Assembly: GCA_037349315.1 (NCBI GenBank)
Contig: JBAIAC010000010.1
Location: 29,428,001-29,492,000, forward strand
Source: Chelydra serpentina
Taxonomy: Eukaryota; Chordata; Testudines; Chelydridae
Direction: 5' to 3'
Length of the DNA: 64,000 bases
This document shows, piece after piece, positions 53,587 through 64,000 of this stretch; position 1 is the stretch's first letter; every line of letters starts with the position of its first letter. Made by a program: the position numbers and the translations under genes. Under the pieces are notes generated by a model, which was not told the DNA's origin, searched no databases, and saw nothing but the letters and a program-made list of their open reading frames with translations.

Positions 53587-54211
53587 TCATCTCACAATAT
53601 TAATATCTAATATGTCCTCTACTGCAAGACTAGTTTTTGTGCTTGGAGTAGACAATGATCTAATCACTCTTTTCTATCTCTAACACGAACCTACATATCA
53701 CTTTGAAGCGATACAGTACAACAGGGCAATATACCTCATAACGTCTGTCAATTCTCGCAATCCCATTTGAGACTTAAAGTCTAAAATATTTTCTCTGTGT
53801 AATATTTCCATGTAGTTTATAAACAACTTTTATATTATAATAAAATAAGCTATGTAGAGCAGAATTATTTTAATGTGTAATGCTTACTATATTGATCAGG
53901 GGCTACTAACTGAAGCCTGTGATGACAGCATGAGAGAGACCAGGCAAGTGTTAGAACCTCAGATCTTACATGGCGTGATGGCTTTGACTCTTTCTAGCAA
54001 AGATTTGAGTGCAAATCAGGAATATAGCTATCAGGCATGGAAGGTGGGTCTCCTGGAGCCTGCTCCCTGGAGGTCAGTGAGTTTTGCATTTGAAATCAAT
54101 TTGTGCAGATCAGATGGGATGAAATACTGTAGTTTATATTTATGTTAAATTGGCAAAACAGTATTCTATTTACTCTGAGTGGGGGGGGGGGGGAGAACTT
54201 TTTCAGAGGCA

Positions 54212-54405
54212 GCGTGTCCCACTGGATAGTGCCTTGGGCTAGACAACAGAAGGACTTGAGTTCTAGGCTCAGCTCTGCCATTGACCTACTATGTGATCTC
54301 GAACAAGTTATTTCACCTTTCAGCACTTCACCATCTATAATACAGGAATGTACAATACTTCCCTCCTATGCACAAAGCAGATAAAACGCGCTATATAACA
54401 GCTAA
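54212..54405 (+). repeat. MIR-like SINE remnant
   Basis: TAGTGCCTTGGGCTAGACAA, CAGCTCTGCCATTGACCTAC, TATGTGATCTCGAACAAGTT and AACGCGCTATATA follow the tRNA-related head, core and tail order of MIR. Confidence 0.7.
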
Positions 54406-57400
54406 TGAATAGAATGACCACTAACAGGTAGAGATTATAAAATATAACAGAAAAAACTGGGTGAATGAATTGCCATATATTAAAGGTGTACTCTTGGAAA
54501 GGTGTGATGGAAACCATGCAACCTCAGCAAAACAACACTAAGAGGCTCATATTACAGCAAGAGATTTGCTATAGGAAGCAAAGATTACACCTACATTTAA
54601 ACATGTAACTGGAATGCACCGTCCATCCCATATATAGAAAGCTAAAATTCTGAAGAACCTTAGCACTCCAAGGGGTTTGTTTCTCTATCATTTTGTCTGG
54701 TTTCATTTCATGGACTGTTCTTGTTTAGATTCTCTCTCTTCTTAACCAACTTACTGCTGCTAATTCTCGAGAGAGTTTTTTGAAGTCAGTCTGAAATATT
54801 TTGACAAGTTTAATATGTCACTGCTTTATTCATTTTTTGTTAACAGGGAATTTTATTTTAAATGTACTGTTTTCTAATGTAACTGAACTAAATTTATCCT
54901 TACTGTATACTCCTGAAAGTCAATGGGGTTATACTAGTTTGAATTTGGCCATGTGTGTCTTATTTTAACCTGTCATAACTGACAAACAACTCTGATTAGT
55001 TTACTTAAACTGTATATAGTCTGTATTACTCTACCATTGTTGTATCCTACTATGCATTATTTGAGAATTATTTCTGGTCTTTCATTTACTGTATAAACAT
55101 TTTATATGGAAGAAGCAGCACCTTCAGGTTGGTTTCTTTTAAATTAAGGACAACTATTGGGATCACGGTGCTGAAATTAGTGTATCACAAACAGAATGAT
55201 GGAAGGTACCCTCCTTTTCCTATATATTTTATCCTATCAAACAATTTGTAATAATGATTACACTTTTTTTTTTATGAAGGAGTTAAGTTTGTGTATCCAG
55301 AAAAAGAAATCAACTTGAGAATTAATCAGGGAACATGAAGAGCATCGAAGTTGAAAGACAAGATTGAGTTTAGACCTCTCTCTCTTTATTGGAAGGAAGA
55401 TATGAGACTATTAAGAATATGAATTGAATTCACTGTTCACACCCAAGTCATTAAACTAACTAACCTCTCCTATCTTGTCTAAACAAAATGAACCACTAGT
55501 AACTGAACTGGTGGGACACCACCGATGTAAGTTATCAACAGGGCAGTATGCTCACACTGGCCAGGCTGTTTTTTCAGTTTCAGTTTTTGACCCATGTCTG
55601 TGCAGTTGCAGTCTCGTTTCCTGGCCCAGCTCCCTAAAACAGTGGATTTTCGGAGATTTCAAAGACCTGGGAAACCATAGAAGTTTTCTGAGACTATAGC
55701 AAACTGCCATAATACCCCAGTGAAAAATCCCAGAAGTTCTGGTACCAACATTTCACTGTGTCTCAAAATGAAGGGTGAACATTCAGCTCTCAACCTCAGT
55801 TCTTACTCAATTAAAAAATGGTTTCTGCTGGAGTTTTTAAAACAGTCAAGAAGTGACTACGTATGTCCTAGCTCCACCGTCAGAGAAACAAAGTGAGACC
55901 AGCAGTACACAGAGTTCATGATGCAATGGGTGTGTGCCCAAGTACATTCTTGGGGATGGTCTTTAGTGGGCTGAGTGCTGCTTTTGAATCAAGACCACAG
56001 TTTGGAGGGACTGAACTATTATTATGCACCTGAAATTGCTGAGCAGCACACTCAGATACTGTAGTCCAGCCTATGGGCCGATATAATGTAATGCTTTGGC
56101 CATAGTGCCTAATATGTAATTCTAACAGTAAAATTCTATTTTTAGACTTTTACATTGTGGTTTCTGTGTTACTTTTGAAATTTCTCCCCCTGCTTGCCTG
56201 CTGCTTGAGTCCAGCCACATGGTATGGCTCAGCTAGCTGCTGTATGTGCCAAACTGCAACTTCTGCCCTGACCAGGAGCAGGCTCATGGATCCCGAACGG
56301 GTGCAGATATACAGAGATCTGGGAGTCAGGCTTAAAAGCTGCCCCTCTTGCTACAGAAGCATGTGGAAAGGGGGAGGCATTGGAGAGCAGGGAATGGCAG
56401 AGCAGTGGGACAAATGGACACTTGCACCTACATGAGGCTCTATCTGCACCTTTGCAGATACTCGTAAGAACTTGGAAAAAACTCTTCCTATCGGCCCTGC
56501 AAAATCAGCTCTCACGAGTACAACTTACCAAAAAAAAGCAACATACCTGCAGTAGCGGGCCCCCGATTCCTCCTCCTCCCCCCAAGCTGGCTCAGGTATC
56601 ATTCATCTGTGCTTCTGGGTCCGGATCCCGGATCCACTAAATTGATTTGAGATCCCAGCAATGCATTGGGCATCTTCTGGTCCATGGAACAATTGTTTTT
56701 CCTCCTCTGTGTCCCTCACAATTAAGCCTCAAGATGCTTCTGCGCAGTATCTACCAGCAGATTGGTCTCAGTTTTGATGATTCAGTCCAGCTCATTGTAA
56801 ACAAAACAAAACAGGGAAGTTTTCTGCTCTGAGCCAAATCAGTTGTAGTCATTCTGGGCCTTGTGTTTTTGGATCCTTTATCTTCTCATGGCCTGTTTGC
56901 CAGTCTCAGTGGTGCCCATGCCGGCCATGCTTGGCTGCCTTGTCACACGCCAGGATGTTACATATGATCAATTTCAGATGTACTTGGTCTCCTCTCCCTG
57001 GAGGGATACCAGAGATTGCATATTGCTCTCACATCAAGTTCACAGGATGGTGTCCCCTGAAAATATGCCAGCAATGGATACATTGGATTACAGAACTGGG
57101 GGCCAAGGGGCGGGGCAAAGTCAAAGACCAGTGGCTTCATGGGGCCTGTAACCTGAGCCCTGATGCCCAGGGCTAAAGCCCTCAGGCTTCAGCTTTGGGC
57201 GGTGGGGCCCGGCTCAGGCTTTGGCCCCAGGCCCCAGCAAGTCTAAGCCAGCCAATGTGACCTCCTACCATATTATTTCACTGAGGGTATTTCAAGTAGA
57301 TCCTGGGGATTGACATTCCTTTCAAGAGGAAGCGTTTGCTTAAAGAAGAGGACACTGCAGTGTCTACTTCAGGGATTGAGAACCTTAATTTTACCTTAGC

Positions 57401-59163
57401 AACTTGGAGTTTAAAGCTTAACTGAGTGAGCAGAAAAGGCATAATTCGTATGAATTCCCTAGGTGTTTTATTAATAAGGAAACTTACTGATGGATGGAAA
57501 AACAATCCCCAGGCTTTTCTCCTTCAATAAAAGGAGAGTTCTGTGAGAAATGGCAGACTGAATTCTAATAATATTCTTTGGTAACATTCTGACACATAAG
57601 CAACTCTTCTAGCAGAACTCATCAGCAGGAACTGGTCTCTCTTCCAGCACCTTTCTTGCTCAGAATACCATATCCCTCACAACTACCTGATTGGACGAAA
57701 CTATTACTACTTCAGTGGTTGAGAAGAAAGAGGCTCTAAGCTAATATTTACATCTTGATTGTCCACAATTGTCCACTTTTCTCCAAAGACTGGTCATTAT
57801 CCCTCTGGTTGAGGAAGTAGGCCTGACCTTAGGTGGCAGAGTAGGGCTAGGCTGAATAAAGAATTCATCTTGTACTCTAACTTCTACAAAAGATTTAGCT
57901 TCCCTTGTAGCTAAGTTAGGCAGGAAAAAATTGAAATCAGCATTAGATGTACCAAAATTAGACAGACTGAGCCGAGTTGCTTACATTTTTGGTGGACTTC
58001 AGCATGGCCAAGAAAGGTTCTCCATAACTGCTGGAAGTTGAGTGTCCTAGAACACACAACTCTGAAACACTTCCATAGCAGCAGTTTGGAATCCTGATGG
58101 TAGTGGAGGTGAACAGGGCCAGCAGACATAGCTCTCAACCTATCAAACATTTTCTATCACTTTCTTAGTTTATCTGCCTTTTGACTCACAAGAAGTTCCT
58201 CTTCTCCTGCAGTATACTTCTTTCTACGAAGGAGGAGCAGGAACACATTCTTACGTCCCAGGGGAGTCTACATAGTAGGGTACATAACTATCAGACTTAT
58301 TAATTTTTTCATGGCATAGCTAAACACCCAGCCCTGACTAAACTTTGTAGATCACTCCTAAGCATGCCACTGGACTTAGTGTAAAGCACACAATGATTTC
58401 TCTGGGGACACACTATTTTTTGGAGATTCTTAATTTCCGGTAATATTCCAGGGACATCACCTGTGTACAGTGAATACTAGGGAATTTTTGGAGGGGTCAG
58501 AAAGAAGGGCCCGTGGCAAGAATTCTTGGTAACAAAATTTTAATGCAATATGATTGGTGCTCTGGTTATCACCTGATGAGAGCAATTCACCCAAGATTTC
58601 CAGACAGGTGTACTAGAGTGGGATAAATGTTTTTATAGTATGCACAAAGACATGCAAGGTGGTATTTCCATCTTGGGTTTATTAACTGTGGTGAAGCTAA
58701 GAAACCTCACACCAATACAAAAAAAGGTTAGAGAGAGCCTATGGCCCTCCCCTATTCCTGCAGCCAATGCCAGGCCTGGAGGGAAAAGAAAAGGAGAGAA
58801 CCTGGCACAGTTCAGAGCTGACTGGTGAAGAGGCAGGAGCTAGCTGCCTCCCTACATGAGGGGAGAATCACTAGGAGCCTGACAGCTAGGACAGCCTCAA
58901 GGGAAGAAGCATTGTGTCCCTGACTGAGGGAGATTGCTGAGGAGGTCGAGGAGCACCCAGCAGCAAATGAGCTGTGTGACTGACATTGTCAGGTTAGACC
59001 CATCCAATCTTACATCCGCCCTGCTCAGAGGAACCTGGGACTGTGGCAGGCTGCTACCAAAGGTCCACAAGGGGGTGCTACTTGAATTGAACCACTACAG
59101 ACTATAGTGGCCATTCCCCAAACTGAAGAGACAGACAGGAAGTAGCCTGGGGCAGTGGATTTA
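54406..59163. other. Intergenic, no gene seen
   Basis: Apart from the GC-rich repeat at 57095-57250, I find no domain-bearing frame and no convincing splice-flanked exon. A homopolymer G run is just upstream at 54180-54193. Confidence 0.5.
57095..57250. repeat. GC-rich reptile repeat fragment
   Basis: CTGAGCCCTGATGCCCAGGG, AGCCCTCAGGCTTCAGCTTT and TTGGCCCCAGGCCCCAGCAA are typical of a MITE-like reptile repeat. Ends not defined. Confidence 0.4.
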
Positions 59164-59431
59164 GGGTATATCTACACTTAAAATGCTACAGTAGCACAAC
59201 TGCGCCGCTGTAGCGTGTCAGTGTAGATACTCCCTATGGCGATGGGAGGGGTTCTCCTTTCAGCGTAGAGAACCCACCTCCCTAAGAGACAGTAACTAGG
59301 CTGGCAGAAGAATTCTTCTGTCAATCTAGCGCTGTCTACACCAGGGGTTAGGTCAGCTTAACGACATTGCTCAAGGGTGTGGATTTTTCACACCACTGAG
59401 CGTCGTAGTTAAGCTGACTAATTTTCTAGGG
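59164..59431. mobile_element. MITE, right end degraded
   Basis: Left end TTAGGGTATATCTACACTTA. The interior shares the layout of 9491-9716 and 49700-49931 (TGTCTACACC, AGGGTGTGG...CACACCACTGAGCG hairpin). The expected right end after ACTAATTTTCTAG is replaced by unrelated sequence. Confidence 0.55.
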
Positions 59432-59691
59432 TACAACAGATTTTGGACGCCCTGATGGGAGGACCCTGCTGGCATTGCTTCACACAGGGCCATGGGCTGG
59501 AACCTGGTGGAGAGGGAGGGCCCAAGTCCCCCTATCATACCTTCTTAATGACGGCGGTACCTCTGCCAGGGAAGCAAGGGGCCAGAAGTCAGGCATGCTA
59601 ACCACTTGGCTGCCTGGTCCTCGGCGCACCCTACTACATTCACCATGATGTTTAAAAATATTTTAAATATCTTGATGGTATCCTCTTTTAA

Positions 59692-59814
59692 AAGAGTGAC
59701 CAGACAGCAAGTGTGAAAAATCTGGATGGGGTGGGGGGGTAATAGAAGCCTACATAAGAAAAAGACCCAAAAATCAGAACTGTCCCTATAAAATCGGGAC
59801 ATCTGGTCCCCCTA
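59692..59814. mobile_element. 123-bp hAT-type MITE with perfect 8-bp TSD
   Basis: Ends AAGAGTGACCAGACAGC and ACATCTGGTCCCCCTA lie between TCTTTTAA repeats (59684-59691 and 59815-59822). Shares ATAAAATCGGGACATCTGGT with the element at 61526. Confidence 0.88.
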
Positions 59815-59822
59815 TCTTTTAA

Positions 59823-61311
59823 CCAGTCATAAGTGGGGAAGAACAAATTACCTCTTTCCCTCCCCCCACAAAAAAAATAATCAATTATGCTTTAAAAAGG
59901 CACTAGAAAATAATTTGTATCCCAGAAAAGAAACTAAGCAAGTTTGTAAACTTCAGCTTGCACATTATATTGTAATCAGTAACCCACAGTTGTCTTCTAT
60001 ATAATAAACTGTGTGACAAGTTGGAAGGCAGATGGTTTTATGGAACTGTTTTCCTAGGATCTTCAGTAGCAATGCTGTACAAGTAAAGGCAGCCATTTCA
60101 AGTCATGGGTGATCTGCCACCTTATCTTCTGCTTTGTGCTGGGAGTCTGAAATCAGTGAAGTGACATTTACTTACCACTAGTACTGGAAAAAACCCTTCA
60201 TATCATGTTACTTATATTTTTTCCTAACAAAATAAGGTTAAACCAAAGCAACAGAAACAACATAAATAATCACAGCCAGTTAGATGAACTCAGCCAACCA
60301 TGGAACAACAACTATTTAGGCATTCATGAAAGGCTCTATACATTCATGAGCTGACACTGAGTAGAAAAAAGGAACAACAAAAAATGCTTAACCCATAATC
60401 AGACATGTTCTTCTGTTTTTAAATTGAAAAAAATATTAAACACACTGCCCGTGAACCTGACATACCTTAATATGTAATAAAAGAATAAACCGAATGGGCC
60501 TTGGCCAGGTGGGTGAAAGCTAGGGCATTTCTTATTAGACTGCCCCACCCTTTACTTATGCTAGAGATGACTGGCTGTTTTCAAACTTGACAAATTCTTT
60601 GCATACATTTTTTGGAAGTTTTCACAGAAACTGTTTGCTCTGTTATCAGTTTATCGAGTGGTTAACATTTTTCAAAAATTAAATTTCTATGAAAAAAATT
60701 GTTTTTTCAGAATTTTTCTATTTTCTAACTGATTCTGTTGTTGTTTGTGGATTATGGAATACTTCTCAGAGTGGTATTTTCCCTGGTATTAAATCCTCTC
60801 ATGCTTAGGGCCAGTGGAAATTGGCATACATTTTTCCCTATTTACTGGAATTTTTGTCCTGGATTTTGTAGATATTTTTGGAAAAATTCACTGCATTTTT
60901 AAAAGAAAATTCATACCAAATTATGTTTGTTTGTATTGAATAATTTGAAATAAAACTGTCACCCAGTCTTGTTTTAAAATTTTTTGCCCCCCAAGTTCAG
61001 AGCTTTCAGTGCCTACTTGAGATTTTCATATAAACCCTCCCTTGCCTTGGAGACCTTCCACTCCCCCATCGGACATTTTCTCCGCCCTCAACCCTGCAGG
61101 CCCCATGCTAAGGACAACAATTATAGACATAATATTAATTTTTTAGTAAAATGTAAAACTTGAAATCTTATCTGTATGGAATGTGCTTTCAGATAGCCTA
61201 CCCATACGTGGTAAGTATCGTAGCTGGGTGTTTCTATTAGTATACTTCAGAGTGATTATTCCACTGAGAGCAACAGGGCAGTTCTTAGTTCTTAAAGCTA
61301 ATGTTTCTCGG
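59823..61311. other. Intergenic, no gene seen
   Basis: A/T-rich sequence with many short T and A runs; no coding or repeat structure recognised. Confidence 0.5.
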
Positions 61312-61724
61312 GGTACGTCTACACAGCAAAGAAACACCCGTGGCTCGCCCATGCCAGCCAACTTGGGCTCACGGGGCTCGGGCTGTGCGGTTGTTTCCTT
61401 GTGGTGTAGACTCCCAGGAGTGGACTGGAGCCCGTGCTCTGGGACCCTGCAAGGTGGGAGGGTCCTAGAGCCCAGGCTCCAGCTTGTGCCTGAAAGTCTA
61501 CACAGCAATGAAACTGCTGTGCAGCTAGGGGGACCAGACAGCAAAGGTGAAAAATCGGGACAGGGAGTGGGGGGTAATAGGAGCCTAGATAAGTAAAAGA
61601 CCCAAAAATCGGAACTGTCCCTATAAAATCGGGACATCTGGTCACCCTATGTGCAGCCCAAGTCTGAGTCGGCTGGCGTGGGCCAGCTGCAGATGTCTAG
61701 GTGCTGTGTAGACATACCCACTGT
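61312..61724. mobile_element. MITE carrying a nested hAT MITE
   Basis: The left part GGGTACGTCTACACAGCAAA and right part GTGCTGTGTAGACATACCC are inverted ends. GTCTACACAGCAATGAAAC inside marks a repeated unit. The 124-base element at 61526-61649 interrupts it. Confidence 0.75.
61526..61649. mobile_element. 124-bp hAT-type MITE with perfect 8-bp TSD, nested
   Basis: Ends TAGGGGGACCAGACAGC and GACATCTGGTCACCCTA lie between TGTGCAGC repeats (61518-61525 and 61650-61657). Same family as 59692-59814. Confidence 0.9.
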
Positions 61725-62377
61725 GTCTGCAGGCTCAGGCAGAAAGCACTATCAGTTTACATTGAAACAGTTCCCTTACCAGCCAAAAGAGTTCCACCCA
61801 ACACTTGAGAAAACACAAGTTCTGTAGAAAAGAATACCAGAAAAGCTCATAAGGAGACCCTCCCTTCACAGAATGGGTGGAAATTCTACATCAGCTTCCA
61901 TTGGCCCTAGTTGTGACATATTTCCTACATGCTGTCTATGTTGTTTACATTTAACAAGCCTAGCAAATCTGATCATTTGATTAACCTTACGGTTAAATAT
62001 ACATCAGCAGAAAGAGGTTTTTTTAAATAATTTTGATGGATAACATCAACTTTTTTCAATTTGTAATCAACTTACATTTTCACGATTGTGGGACGTTAGG
62101 GTCAGAATTATTTAATGACAACAAATGTTAAGATAAAGAAGTTAAAGCTTTATAACTGTTAAAACATAAATTGTCAACATCACATGTCAAACACATACCA
62201 AGTAAATATCCTTGAAGGAAACTCTAATAACTTCTCAAGCAATGTTTTTGTCTATCTGTAAATTTTGTATTTGATAATATTTGTCACTTTGTATGTGTGT
62301 ACAGTGAAATTGATGTATACCAACATTTACTGATAAAAATGTAATCCTTCCGAGCCTCAATATAAAGTATTTCTTAC

Positions 62378-62450
62378 CGAGAATCTCCTGAAGTATTTTT
62401 TCCAGAGGATACACCGGATGTTTTTTTGGTTCTGTCTGGCACAGCAGGTC
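62378..62450 (-). CDS. Weak candidate internal exon of an unidentified gene
   Basis: On the - strand a 73-base stretch lies between an acceptor-like TGTGCTTTTAAAG and a donor GTAAGA. One frame reads DLLCQTEPKKHPVYPLEK then ILQEIL, which looks protein-like rather than repeat-like. I do not recognise the family. At least one other frame is also open over this short length, the acceptor has a poor pyrimidine tract, and no partner exon was found nearby. Confidence 0.25.
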
Positions 62451-63109
62451 CTTTAAAAGCACAGTACTATATCTCAATAATTGTTTACATTAAATAAATT
62501 ATTGCAAAATACTCACATACATATAACTGCCTGGGTTATACCTCCAATAATAATTAATGTAACTTGTTTTTAAAAAGTCCCTTTAAAAACAAAAGTATTG
62601 CTACAAATAACTGAGCAACTGATTACCCAACGGATGTTGACAGACATGCTAAGTGGAATGGTATTTAAAGAGAATGAACAGCTTTAGAAATGTGCTTTAG
62701 TTTGCTAACAGAGTCTGATGGGGGGGAGGGGGAAGGGAGACCCCTAAAAGAAGCGTACCAAGCCCAACAATGGGACACAGAACAAATAGCACCTGGTTTC
62801 TAACTTCCCACCCTGCTCCTAAAAAATATTGAATGCCAAATTCAATGTGTTTGGTGTGTTTAAGGGTTTTCTTGTTTTGCATGGGAAGACTGCCATAGCC
62901 TCCATGTTATCATTACTAATTTGTTGTCTCATGCACCTATATGCTTTAGATAAAGGGATGTCAAAATCAAATAAAAAGAACTCAGAGTAAGAGAAGAATG
63001 AACAAGTCATGAGTTCTACTGACTGCAGCAAGACTGAAAACTGGGGTGCCCCTTATGGGTCAAAAGAAACCTTGTCACACAAATTACACGCCAGCTGACA
63101 GCGGTGTCA

Positions 63110-63180
63110 TAATAATACTTGGCACTTCACAGCACCTTTCATTCAAGGATCTCAAAAGGCACAAGGATAATGGGCCCCCA
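63110..63180. repeat. Small SINE-like amniote remnant
   Basis: AATAATACTTGGCACTTCAC, then CATTCAAGGATCTCAAAAGG is a common amniote repeat start; a related piece is at about 18268-18345. Short and diverged. Confidence 0.35.
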
Positions 63181-64000
63181 CTCTTATAATTTGGGTAAAA
63201 TACTCATCTTTAAAGATCTCAGACTGAATTACAAGGAAAAGATTCCAGTGTTTCCAGCCCAATAATGTGCAATCGCAATATATGTAAGAAATGAAAATAA
63301 GGACAGCAGATATATTGGAATTATAGTGACATCAAGCAGCAAGGGAAATTAATCTAATTTCTGCCCCATTCCTTCCACAAGGTCCACTATAACGGATAGA
63401 AAGATTCAGTTTACTAAGCTGTATTTTTATTTCACATTAATATTAAAGCTACATCAAGAGAAAATAGCTTAATCCAACATATTTCAAACTGCTGCCATCT
63501 ACAAAATAACTATTATAGTATACAGAGGAATAATAACGGTGCAATACCATTCTCATTACTCTTCTCCTTCTCTAGGTCACAACCTGGTTCTTTGAGCGCA
63601 TAGGAAGATGTTGCAGCATTACTGAATTCTTCATTTAGCAAAATCCTTCACGGCCATTAACCTTACTTCTCAACAGTAGAGCTCAAATGCTAAAAGCTAA
63701 TTCTCTTCCTCAGGGACTACTACTGAAAAACTCTCTCTCCTCAGTTTCACTTTCGGGTGGTCATGTGTTTATTTGCATCATGCTGCAAGTACTGGAGCTC
63801 CAAGGCATGCAGGGGAATGTTTACATTTAAAAAACGCCTAGCTAACTTTCAATGCATTTCTAGTCATTTTTGAAAACCCAAAGACTTAGAAAAAACCCAA
63901 AGTACAAAAGGATACAGACAAGTAATTTTTAAAAACTCCCCAATGCTTCCTACTTGGAAGCTTTAAAACCTCTCCCTCCCTCATTTCTTTTCTAAAAAGT

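Larger units (their letters stand above)
61725..64000. other. Intergenic, little recognised
   Basis: A/T-rich. Holds only the weak - strand exon candidate at 62378-62450 and the small SINE-like piece near 63110. Confidence 0.45.

Noticed and set aside
61143..61637. 164-codon - strand frame and 137-codon + strand frame
   Set aside because: They span two nested MITEs with clear ends and duplications; similar residues recur at 59545-59802 because of the shared MITE.
63576..63636. Exon-like stretch after CTTCTCTAG, reading VTTWFFERIGRCCSITEFFI and stop
   Set aside because: Good acceptor but a very short frame with no recognisable family and no partner exon; too weak to list.

Overview
The window is vertebrate nuclear DNA, most likely from a turtle and less likely from a crocodilian. 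The signs are CR1 LINE 3' ends, Penelope-like retroelement tails with GIY-YIG endonuclease coding, PIF/Harbinger and hAT transposons with clean target-site duplications, MIR-like SINE remnants, long introns and consensus splice sites. No bacterial-style genes, operons, CRISPR arrays or origins are present.

The main content is one protein-coding gene on the + strand, assembled here from seven coding exons (6938-6956, 36558-36713, 37731-37843, 39992-40141, 45370-45495, 46447-46943, 47619-48882). All exon junctions agree in reading phase and use GT/AG sites, and the joined frame predicts 774 residues with no internal stop. The order is a Cys/His zinc knuckle and PR/SET domain of the PRDM10/PRDM15 kind, a lone C2HC-like finger, seven C2H2 fingers matching the PLAG1/PLAGL2 array, and a PLAG-like C-terminal tail. 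The familiar mammalian PLAG proteins have no PR/SET domain, and the familiar mammalian PRDM proteins have no PLAG array, so this architecture is the most interesting feature of the window. The protein is probably a nuclear sequence-specific transcription regulator.

Layout: 1-6.9 kb is upstream or 5' intronic DNA with a CR1 copy and a hAT MITE containing a second CR1 fragment. 6.9 kb holds a tiny first coding exon (six full codons), followed by a TTTC microsatellite. 7-36.5 kb is a 29.6 kb first intron full of transposons: a hAT-Charlie relic, two Penelope-like copies, a pair of inverted 830 bp MITEs, and a four-layer nest of two Harbinger elements with further insertions at 24.8-30.5 kb. 36.5-45.5 kb encodes the knuckle and PR/SET domain, interrupted by a hAT element with very long terminal inverted repeats. 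46.4-48.9 kb encodes all the fingers and the tail. 48.9-64 kb is 3' UTR followed by intergenic DNA with MITEs, MIR-like remnants and a CR1 3' end. One weak candidate exon of another gene lies on the - strand near 62.4 kb.
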